This document shows positions 24,045-31,772 of a stretch of 64,000 bases of DNA, piece after piece (the first letter of the stretch is position 1; each line of letters opens with the position of its first letter). The position numbers and the translations under genes are program-made. Origin of the DNA: CAZKRL01 sp964555295. Its GTDB lineage: Bacteria > Bacteroidota > Bacteroidia > Flavobacteriales_D > Sanyastnellaceae. The stretch is taken from contig CAZKRL010000002.1 of NCBI GenBank assembly GCA_964555295.1, positions 59,529 to 123,528 on the forward strand, read 5' to 3'. Below the pieces are notes generated by a model. That model searched no databases. It saw only the letters and a list, made by a program, of their open reading frames with translations, and had not been told where the DNA came from.

Positions 24045-25904
24045 ATGAATTACCTCAGTGTAGAGAATATCAGTAAGTCGTTTGGTATTCAACATCTCTT
24101 CAATGACCTCAGCTTCGGCATTACAAAAGGACAAAAAATTGCTTTGGTGGCAAGAAATGGCGCCGGGAAGTCTACACTTTTTAGAATCCTTGCGGGGCTT
24201 GATCAGCCAGATAGCGGACTGGTTACATACAACAAGGAGGTTCGCTTAGGATTTCTTGCGCAAGATCATGGCCTCAATGAGAAATTTACGATTGTTGAAA
24301 ATGTGTTTCATAGCTCGAGCGAAAAGGCTAGGGTAATAGCAGAATACGAGGCAGCGTTGAACAGTGGCGACGAAAAGAGAATCAATGCGGCACATGAAAA
24401 AATGGACCAGCATACGGCCTGGGATTTTGAAGCACGCGTGCGTGAGGTGTTGGGGAAATTGCAAATTCACGACTTAGACAAATCCGTTGGGCAATTGAGT
24501 GGCGGCCAAAAGCGCAGAATAGCACTTGCGAAGGTGTTGTTGGAAGAACCCGACATGATCTTACTAGATGAGCCAACGAATCATCTGGATCTCGATATGA
24601 TTGAATGGCTTGAGGAGTTTTTGTCGAACTCCGCCATGACCATTTTCATGATTACACACGATCGTTATTTTCTTGAAAACATCACCGATGAAATTTTAGA
24701 GATGGAGAATCAGTCGCTCTATCGTTACAAGGGCAATTTTTCCTACTACTTGCAAAAGAAGGCCGAGCGCGAGCAATTAGAAAGTGTTGTGCATGACAAG
24801 GCACAGCAGCTATTCAAGAAGGAGCTGGAATGGGCCCGAAAAATGCCACGCGCACGAACCGTTAAAAGCAAGGCGCGCATGGAGAGTTTTCATGAGCTCA
24901 AGCAATCTCTCATTCGCAATAACGACCCGGAGAACCTGGAGCTTGAAATCAATATACAGCGCATGGGAAGCAAGATTGTTGAGTTTCATCGCGTGAAGAA
25001 AGTTTTTGGCAACACCACTGTGCTGAATGGTTTTGATTATGTATTCAAGAATCGTGAACGCATTGGAATCGTTGGAAGAAACGGCACCGGAAAAACCACC
25101 TTCTTGAATATGATTGTTCAGCAGATCATTCCCGACATGGGAAAAGTTGTGGTGGGCGAAACGGTGTCGTTTGGATACTTCAATCAAACCGGCATGGTAT
25201 TGAAAGAAGGGCAACGCTTGCTGGAGTGCGTGCGAGAAGTTGCCGACTTTATACCGCTCACGAAGGGCAAAACCATCACGGCGTCACAAATGCTTGAGCG
25301 TTTTATGTTTCCCAGAAACTCTCACAGCAATTACGTTGAAAAGCTCAGCGGCGGAGAGAAAAAACGTCTGCAGCTGCTATTGATATTAATGAAGAATCCC
25401 AACTTCTTAATTCTGGATGAGCCAACGAATGATTTGGATGTATTCACCTTATCTGCGCTCGAAGAATATCTCTTGCAGTATCCAGGTTGCTTGGTCATTG
25501 TTTCTCACGATCGCTATTTTTTGGACAAGTTGGTAGACCATGTTTTTGTTTTGAACGGCAAGGGTGATTTGGCCGATATCTTGGGCAACTATGACGCCTA
25601 CCGCAAATGGGAGGAGCAGAATAAAGACAACGCCAGACCAAAAAAAACTGTTGAGCTACCAGAGACCAAGCCTCAGGAAATGGTCAAAAAGGGCAAGCTT
25701 GGATTCAAGGAGAAATTCGAATTGGAAAAACTGGAGAAAGACATTCCTGTGTGGGAACAAAAAAAGGCAGCTTTAGAAAAGAAGCTTTCAGAATCTCTTA
25801 GCGATCATGAAGCCCTCATGAATATTACGCGTGAGCTTGCTGAGGCCTCCTCGAAACTCGATGAAATGTCGATGCGCTGGCTCGAGTTAAGTGAGTTGTT
25901 ATAG
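24045..25904 (+). CDS. ABC-F family ATPase (Uup-like)
   Basis: 619-residue soluble protein with two ABC domains and no membrane segment. First domain: ARNGAGKST, signature LSGGQKRR, LLDEPTNHLD; second: GRNGTGKTT, LSGGEKKR, LILDEPTNDLD. An inter-domain linker and a C-terminal coiled coil (KFELEKLEKDIPVWEQKK onward) follow the Uup pattern. ABC-F proteins act on the ribosome; Uup-like members are tied to ribosome assembly and DNA maintenance, while others give antibiotic protection. The start ATG directly follows a box (GATATTTG) one base off the -7 consensus. First core gene after the mobile island. Confidence 0.93.
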   Translation: MNYLSVENISKSFGIQHLFNDLSFGITKGQKIALVARNGAGKSTLFRILAGLDQPDSGLVTYNKEVRLGFLAQDHGLNEKFTIVENVFHSSSEKARVIAEYEAALNSGDEKRINAAHEKMDQHTAWDFEARVREVLGKLQIHDLDKSVGQLSGGQKRRIALAKVLLEEPDMILLDEPTNHLDLDMIEWLEEFLSNSAMTIFMITHDRYFLENITDEILEMENQSLYRYKGNFSYYLQKKAEREQLESVVHDKAQQLFKKELEWARKMPRARTVKSKARMESFHELKQSLIRNNDPENLELEINIQRMGSKIVEFHRVKKVFGNTTVLNGFDYVFKNRERIGIVGRNGTGKTTFLNMIVQQIIPDMGKVVVGETVSFGYFNQTGMVLKEGQRLLECVREVADFIPLTKGKTITASQMLERFMFPRNSHSNYVEKLSGGEKKRLQLLLILMKNPNFLILDEPTNDLDVFTLSALEEYLLQYPGCLVIVSHDRYFLDKLVDHVFVLNGKGDLADILGNYDAYRKWEEQNKDNARPKKTVELPETKPQEMVKKGKLGFKEKFELEKLEKDIPVWEQKKAALEKKLSESLSDHEALMNITRELAEASSKLDEMSMRWLELSELL

Positions 25905-25911
25905 TGATACA

Positions 25912-26769
25912 CTACACCCGGTCAAGGACGTAAGCAAGTTGAACGATAGGAAGATAAAAGAAGCTGGCAAACATTACCGCTCTTGCATATTTCACTTCTG
26001 CTTTAGCGTATAGGCGCTGCGAGAAATACGCCATTACGAGACCCGCCAATGTTGTAATGATAGCTGCCACGAGGCCTGTCATCGGCGCGTGAATGGGTAG
26101 AGCCCAGGGCAACAGACTAACAGGAATTAGGAACAGGGAGTATAGAAAAATTTGAAACGCATTTCGCTTTGAGGGACCTTCAGAGAATGGAAGCAGCTTG
26201 TAGCCGCCCCTAACGTAATCTTCGTGCGAAACCCAGGCGATAGCCCAAAAGTGAGGGAACTGCCACATGAATTGTGCGGCGAATAATAATCCTGGCGCAA
26301 GCCCAAAGTCGTCGGTAGCAGCAACATAACCCAACATAGGTGGTATGGCACCAGGGAACGCGCCGACAAATACAGCGAGACTGGTTTTGCGTTTCAATGG
26401 CGTATATACAAACACATATGATAAAAAGGCGAACAAACCAAGAATGCCGCAAGTGCTACTAATGGCTATCCATAGTATAAGCACCCCGGTTAAACCCGCC
26501 GAAAGTGAAATCACCGCCGCCTTTTGATGACTCATCTTGCCAGAAGGAATGGGCCTGTTTTGGGTGCGGAGCATCAACGCATCGAACTCCCGCTCTATCA
26601 CTTGATTCATGCCGTTGCTGCCCCCGGTAAGCAATAAGCCGCCCGTCAGTAAATATAGAATTACTGAATAATCTACCCCGTCGCATCCCATCAAGTACCC
26701 CATAATGGCAGAGACAAGCACAAGCATGGTAAGCCGTAATTTAAAGAGCGCGGCCACGGAGCTCATCAT
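25912..26769 (-). CDS. ctaB: Protoheme IX farnesyltransferase (heme O synthase)
   Basis: 285-residue UbiA-family membrane prenyltransferase that adds a farnesyl group to heme B for heme-copper oxidases. The first aspartate-rich motif region is NQVIEREFDALMLRTQNRP, the second loop region YTPLKRKT and FPGAIPPMLGY; about eight hydrophobic helices. Length is slightly short but within the family. The neighbouring oxidase genes are not in this window; it converges on the ABC-F gene with a 7-base gap. Confidence 0.93.
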   Translation of the reverse strand: MMSSVAALFKLRLTMLVLVSAIMGYLMGCDGVDYSVILYLLTGGLLLTGGSNGMNQVIEREFDALMLRTQNRPIPSGKMSHQKAAVISLSAGLTGVLILWIAISSTCGILGLFAFLSYVFVYTPLKRKTSLAVFVGAFPGAIPPMLGYVAATDDFGLAPGLLFAAQFMWQFPHFWAIAWVSHEDYVRGGYKLLPFSEGPSKRNAFQIFLYSLFLIPVSLLPWALPIHAPMTGLVAAIITTLAGLVMAYFSQRLYAKAEVKYARAVMFASFFYLPIVQLAYVLDRV

Positions 26770-26995
26770 AACGGTAGCGTATAGTTTGTCTCAATCATTG
26801 GATATTCGGCTGCGAATTTATGTCGGTTTGGATGGGGATGATTTAAGTTACTGCCCATAATAATTTCTGTATATACATTAATTTTTGGCGGCGATAAAGG
26901 AGCTAAGTTTAAGGAAATGTTTCGTCATACTACCTTTCTGGCAAGGGGTGAAGTTCATCAATAATATCTATCTTGCCGTAGCATAAAATTGCCCC

Positions 26996-27742
26996 ATGAA
27001 GAGTAATAACAGTGATTATCTCGATGCCTATAAAAAGGATAAGGAAGAAGCAGAGGAGTATTATCTGAAGCATCTCGCAAAGAAGTCAGGTCAGCAAATT
27101 CTGTTAGAATCGATCTTATCTGCAACTCCCCCAATAACATCCCACAATATCATGGATGTTGGATGCGGTGCCGGAACCCTTGTTTATCATATATCGAAAA
27201 TTTATCCTTCAGCCCACTACACTTTGGTTGACATGAACCAAGAGGCACTTTCGCTGGCAGAGAGTGTGCTCAAGGATTTGCCGAATAAAAACTTCTCCTG
27301 TTCCAGCATTTATGACCTCGCACAATTTCGAAATACACAGGATATTGTTTTTTGTTGGATGACCATTCTGTGTTTGGACAAACCGGCAGATGCTCTGGAG
27401 CAATTGATTGACACATTGGCGCCTGGCGGAAAATTGTATGTTTCGTCTCTCTTCAATCTTCATCACGACGTTGACATTTACTCCCATTTTCTAGATCATA
27501 CAAGGGCGTCAGGGAAGGAGGGAATGTTGATGCAGTACAATACGATCAGCGAGAAAACCATAAAGGAATGGCTTGCCGGTAAGGTTGAGAAGTATAAAAT
27601 CCATGAGTTTTCTCCAGACTTTGATCTGCCAATGAACTCTCGCGGAATTGGCACCTATACGGTATTGGACTCGTCAGGAAAAAGGCTGCAGATATCCGGT
27701 GGCATGATAATGAATTGGGGGATCTTGGAGATAACGAAATAA
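26996..27742 (+). CDS. Class I SAM-dependent methyltransferase
   Basis: 248-residue Rossmann-type methyltransferase. Motif I is IMDVGCGAGTLVYHI (about residue 45), followed by YTLVDMNQEAL and an acidic post-I residue, and APGGKLYVSSLF as the later strand. The N-terminal helical region and the C-terminal lid are unremarkable. The substrate is unknown. Starts after a 226-base intergenic gap shared with ctaB in which no gene was seen; followed after 13 bases by an unknown gene. Confidence 0.88.
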   Translation: MKSNNSDYLDAYKKDKEEAEEYYLKHLAKKSGQQILLESILSATPPITSHNIMDVGCGAGTLVYHISKIYPSAHYTLVDMNQEALSLAESVLKDLPNKNFSCSSIYDLAQFRNTQDIVFCWMTILCLDKPADALEQLIDTLAPGGKLYVSSLFNLHHDVDIYSHFLDHTRASGKEGMLMQYNTISEKTIKEWLAGKVEKYKIHEFSPDFDLPMNSRGIGTYTVLDSSGKRLQISGGMIMNWGILEITK

Positions 27743-27755
27743 ATGTGGCAGAGTT

Positions 27756-28319
27756 ATGGGCTGGGAAATTAGAAAAAGGGCAAATGGATTTGCATATACC
27801 CTGATCCGCATTTTTAGAATAATGAAGTCGCCGGAAAAGCGAGTGTCACAAGTATGGAATGACCTCAAGGAGCTTCATTTAAAAGAGGATTGGCGTCACG
27901 GCATTTATGAAAAGGAGAGATTTATTGAAACCGGTTTTGATATTGGGAATATGGCGCTGCGTTTTTATTATTCGGTGGATGAATCATTCTTTCACTGCAG
28001 AGCGAAAGTCTTAGAGGATTATCCTGTTGATATGACCAGCGATATTTTCATTTTGGCTGCGCACTTCAACAACTCATTGCGAATTGGCACTGTCTCAGTT
28101 AATGTAAATTATGGGTACGTTGAACTGCATGTGAAGCGGGATTTATTGCTCCCGCTTTTATATAAGGGTGAGATATACTCGAATATTAATAGTCACTATT
28201 CAATTGCAACGGATGTATACGCGGCTTATCAACGACTTGTCACTGAGCGCGAGGCGCCTGCTATAATTTTTGCGGATCTGTTGAGGCGAAATGATCGCGA
28301 ATTGGGCAATACCGAATAG
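27756..28319 (+). CDS. Conserved-looking small cytoplasmic protein, possibly YbjN-like
   Basis: 187 residues, no signal peptide, no membrane segment. The second half (LAAHFNNSLRIGTVSVN, NYGYVELHVKRDLLLPLLYKG, SINTHYSIATDVY-like region, RLVTEREAPAIIFADLL) resembles the alpha/beta fold of YbjN/type-III-chaperone-like proteins, but the likeness is loose. A second in-frame ATG at 27822 (MKSPEKRVSQVW) could be the true start. It follows the methyltransferase by 13 bases and is probably co-transcribed with it. Function unknown. Confidence 0.6.
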   Translation: MGWEIRKRANGFAYTLIRIFRIMKSPEKRVSQVWNDLKELHLKEDWRHGIYEKERFIETGFDIGNMALRFYYSVDESFFHCRAKVLEDYPVDMTSDIFILAAHFNNSLRIGTVSVNVNYGYVELHVKRDLLLPLLYKGEIYSNINSHYSIATDVYAAYQRLVTEREAPAIIFADLLRRNDRELGNTE

Positions 28320-28366
28320 TCATTATCGGTAGTAATATTCTTTATTGATGGCTTATCGCTGAAGTA

Positions 28367-29809
28367 TTAGTCTGGCCGACATTCACAAACTCGTACTTCT
28401 TTTCCATCGGCATGAAAGAGCATTGAGCCGGCGCATAAATGCGGAATGATTCTCAGGTTGTCTGGATATTTTTCATTCCGGTACTTTACTATGCCTTCAC
28501 CCGTCACGCTGGCCAATGCGCTAATGAACGATTTGGAAGAGTTCCAAAAAGTAATTGTGTTCGAATCTCCTCGACTGGTCGGATAATCGTTATAAGCGAA
28601 ATGAAGTTCGGCGCCATAGCGAAAAGGGTGATAAGATGTAAAAAGCGTTTCGTCTCTGGTGGTCTGTTGTTTTTGAATGATGCTATTTGAGATTAGTTTA
28701 CCGGAACTATCGAGCCGCGCCACCACAATGTCGTCATAGTGATAACGAATTTCATTATATACGCGCCCTGTGAGTGGATCAATGCCGGTGTGCTCGGTAG
28801 AATATCTTCTTTCGCCCCAAAGAAAAATTCCGACGCTGTCAATTGTCATTCCATCTAACTCGAGGTCAGGGATTGCGCTTTGGGCGTTGCGGTCACCAGA
28901 TAGTGCTTCCAACCCGCGCTCAAGAAACTGACGCGTTCGAATAGCGCTCATGCTACCGCCGAGAGCTTTAATTTGTGAATGAAAAACGCCATTCACCTGC
29001 ATGGTTAAATCTTCTGAGAAAAACCCGCTTAATATTATGTTTTGTTGTGGATTGAATTGAAGATGGGCATCGGTTATGTTCTTCCCCTGAAGCTGTAAAT
29101 CATATTCTTTTAGAGAGTTGCGCTGAAAATTGTAATAGAATAGAAAATGTCGGGATAGCGGATGTTTAGCCCGCGAGATAATCTTTTGTTTGGTGAGGAT
29201 ATAGAAATTTCCTTGATTATCAGGCAAGATTTGTAGTGTCTCCAAAGTGTTGCCGCCGTATGGAAGTATGAGTTTTTTTTCCTTGATCACTTGCATAGAC
29301 TTGTCGAGCACCAACAATTGCATTGCACTATTATCTGAATTGCTCTCGTAAGGTGGGATACACACATAAATGCCGCGCGCGTCTTCGATGGCATGCAAAT
29401 AGTAGGGGAGATTTTTACGATCACATGCCAGCCGGGCAATGGACCTGGAACTCTCAGTCAGCAGTTGGCGGGAGTTGCCACTAACACCATAAAGTCCGAA
29501 TGTGTCGTTGTCTTCTAAATAGAAATAAAAAAGCTTGAACTGATTCTCGAAGTTGCATTTACCCGCATATATGTTTCCTTTTGGTAGACTTTTTTCGGAG
29601 GTTAACAATTCTCCCGAAATGAGCAAGCCATCGATTTCGTTTATCTCGTTGTCTTTGTCTATGTGTGCAACACACGTTGAGCCGCTGTCATTCGAAAGAG
29701 TAAGATAGCGCGAGGGATTATATCGGAGTTTAATGATTTCAGAACACGCTTGTGCATGCGATTTGAACGCAATCACGGCGGGTATCAAGAAAGACAGTAA
29801 GGTTCTCAT
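28367..29809 (-). CDS. Exported protein of unknown function
   Basis: 480 residues with an N-terminal signal peptide (MRTLLSFLIPAVIAFKSHAQ) and a predominantly beta-strand sequence with repeated short hydrophobic strands separated by polar turns, which could be a beta-propeller (e.g. QLLVLDKSMQVIKEKKLIL, YDDIVVARLDSSGKLI). No T9SS tail and no catalytic motif were recognised. Its start overlaps the rseP stop by 4 bases, so it is translated with the site-2 protease gene. Periplasmic or outer-membrane associated location is inferred only. Confidence 0.7.
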   Translation of the reverse strand: MRTLLSFLIPAVIAFKSHAQACSEIIKLRYNPSRYLTLSNDSGSTCVAHIDKDNEINEIDGLLISGELLTSEKSLPKGNIYAGKCNFENQFKLFYFYLEDNDTFGLYGVSGNSRQLLTESSRSIARLACDRKNLPYYLHAIEDARGIYVCIPPYESNSDNSAMQLLVLDKSMQVIKEKKLILPYGGNTLETLQILPDNQGNFYILTKQKIISRAKHPLSRHFLFYYNFQRNSLKEYDLQLQGKNITDAHLQFNPQQNIILSGFFSEDLTMQVNGVFHSQIKALGGSMSAIRTRQFLERGLEALSGDRNAQSAIPDLELDGMTIDSVGIFLWGERRYSTEHTGIDPLTGRVYNEIRYHYDDIVVARLDSSGKLISNSIIQKQQTTRDETLFTSYHPFRYGAELHFAYNDYPTSRGDSNTITFWNSSKSFISALASVTGEGIVKYRNEKYPDNLRIIPHLCAGSMLFHADGKEVRVCECRPD

Positions 29810-31125
29810 CCATTGCCTGAAAATAAGCGTACTATATCCATTCCATTGGCATAGAGTAACAGGCCTAATAACAGGAACATACCCACCATTTGGGCAATTT
29901 CCAGTACGCGTTGATGTACGGCTTTACCGGTGATCATTTCCCAAGTCAGGAACATAACATGTCCTCCATCCAGAGCAGGTATGGGAAGTATATTCATGAA
30001 AGCGAGAACCAATGATATGAAGGCGGTACGCTCCCAAAATATGAGCCAGTCCCATTGTGGAGGAAAAAGTTTGGCGAAGGTTACAAACCCACCCATTTGT
30101 GTGGCGCCGGACTTTGAGAAAAGAAATCGCAACTGACTTCCGTAATCTGTGAGCGTTTCCCAAGCCAATGAAATTCCTGCAGGGATGGAGGCAAAGAACC
30201 CGTATTCAACATGCTTGTATTCAAAGAAATTTTCAGGTGTTTGGCTATACACCCCGATGGCACCCTCGGCATTTACTTGAATTCTGTATGAAAGCTCTTG
30301 TTCACCTCGTTTTATAAAGAGTGTAATGCTGTCGCCGGGATGTTTGCGTATCTCAGCAGCGATATCCTGAAAGAAATTAGATGAAACGTCGTTAACTGCC
30401 ATCACTTGATCTCCCGCCATTAGGCCTGATGACGCCGCAGGCATTCCGGTGGCGAGTGAATCAATAATGTATGGTACACGCAAACTGAATGCGCCGCCTC
30501 TTACATTGGAGTCAATAAGCACTTGCCCAATATCTTCAGGTAAACTGAAACTGATCTGTTCGCCATTGCGGTCTACGGTAATGTTGCGAGGCGCATCAAG
30601 GACCAATCGCTTGTTTATCTCATGATAATTGGAAACTTCTTTGCCATCAAGACTCAGAATAATATCTCCGTCTTGCAAACCATGTGATTTAAGAATCGGA
30701 TGAACGTGAACACCATATTTGGCATTACGAACCGGCAGTACATCTTCCCCTGAGTGCCATACGATTCCAGCGTAAATGATGATTCCAATTAAGATATTCA
30801 CAACCACACCGCCAACCATGATAATGAGGCGCTGCCATGCTGGTTTGGCCCGAAACTCCCATTTTTCAGCAGGTTTAGCGAGTTGCTCCTTGTCCATGCT
30901 TTCATCAATCATTCCGGAAATTTTTACATAGCCCCCCAGCGGAAGCCAGCCAATTCCATATTCGGTTTCACCCACCTTTTTCTTGAAAAGAGAGAAGTAG
31001 GGATCGAAGAAAAGATAGAATTTTTCTACTCTTGTTTTGAATAATCTGGCGGGAATAAAATGGCCTGCTTCGTGCAGAATAATCAGAAGTGATAAACTGA
31101 GAATAAGTTGAAGTGCAAAAATCAT
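29806..31125 (-). CDS. rseP: RseP-type site-2 intramembrane zinc metalloprotease
   Basis: 439-residue M50 protease. The active site HEAGH (His18, Glu19, His22) lies in the first membrane helix, and the second zinc-site motif PALDGGHV is near residue 385. Two PDZ-like segments lie between (around ILKSHGLQDGDIILSLDGKEV and GLMAGDQVMAVNDVS). It cleaves anti-sigma factors or signal-peptide remnants within the membrane. It is co-oriented with ribE 59 bases upstream and overlaps the following unknown gene by 4 bases. Confidence 0.94.
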   Translation of the reverse strand: MIFALQLILSLSLLIILHEAGHFIPARLFKTRVEKFYLFFDPYFSLFKKKVGETEYGIGWLPLGGYVKISGMIDESMDKEQLAKPAEKWEFRAKPAWQRLIIMVGGVVVNILIGIIIYAGIVWHSGEDVLPVRNAKYGVHVHPILKSHGLQDGDIILSLDGKEVSNYHEINKRLVLDAPRNITVDRNGEQISFSLPEDIGQVLIDSNVRGGAFSLRVPYIIDSLATGMPAASSGLMAGDQVMAVNDVSSNFFQDIAAEIRKHPGDSITLFIKRGEQELSYRIQVNAEGAIGVYSQTPENFFEYKHVEYGFFASIPAGISLAWETLTDYGSQLRFLFSKSGATQMGGFVTFAKLFPPQWDWLIFWERTAFISLVLAFMNILPIPALDGGHVMFLTWEMITGKAVHQRVLEIAQMVGMFLLLGLLLYANGMDIVRLFSGNG

Positions 31126-31184
31126 GTGTAGGTTTCAGTGGGTAAAAGTAGTCGTTGAATGGGATGCTTTGGCATTTGTATATC

Positions 31185-31772
31185 TCAGTTTTTGTTAAGC
31201 ATTTTGCGGATGTATTTGCCGATAATATCATACTCAACATTGACGAGATCATCTACGATTGTATATTGAAAAATGGTGTGCTCATAGGTATAAGGAATGA
31301 TGCATACACTAAATGAGTTGGGCAGATCGTCGACCACTGTTAAACTAACCCCGTTAAGAGTTACGCTTCCTTTCGCGACTATTTCATTTTCGTGCTCCTG
31401 TTTTTTTTCGAAGTAAAACTTCCATGACCCTAGTTGCTCTTCAACGCGAAGACATTTTACCGTGCAGTCAACATGCCCTTGTACCATGTGACCATCTATT
31501 CTGTCTCCCAATTTCAGCGACCTTTCAAGATTTATTTTTTGGCCTTGCGTCCAACCACCAATATGGGTGCGCCGCAAGGTTTCATCAATTGCCACCACAT
31601 CGTAACTGACGGCATCGACCCTGGTAACCGTAAGGCAAACGCCATTATGGGCTACGCTTTGATCTACTTTCAGCTCATGCGCAAAAGGCGCAGCAATTTG
31701 AAAAACTCTGTTGTTGCCGTGATGGTGAACACTCACAATTTCACCTATTGTTTCTATTATGCCTGAAAACAT
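31185..31772 (-). CDS. ribE: Riboflavin synthase alpha chain
   Basis: 195-residue enzyme that dismutates two 6,7-dimethyl-8-ribityllumazine molecules to riboflavin. It opens with the canonical MFSGIIETIG and contains two lumazine-binding repeats, each with the hallmark NGVCLTV / NGVSLTV and HMVQGHVD. Normal length. Its ATG directly follows the stop codon of the CHU_C gene with no spacing, which suggests translational coupling, an odd pairing functionally. Confidence 0.95.
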   Translation of the reverse strand: MFSGIIETIGEIVSVHHHGNNRVFQIAAPFAHELKVDQSVAHNGVCLTVTRVDAVSYDVVAIDETLRRTHIGGWTQGQKINLERSLKLGDRIDGHMVQGHVDCTVKCLRVEEQLGSWKFYFEKKQEHENEIVAKGSVTLNGVSLTVVDDLPNSFSVCIIPYTYEHTIFQYTIVDDLVNVEYDIIGKYIRKMLNKN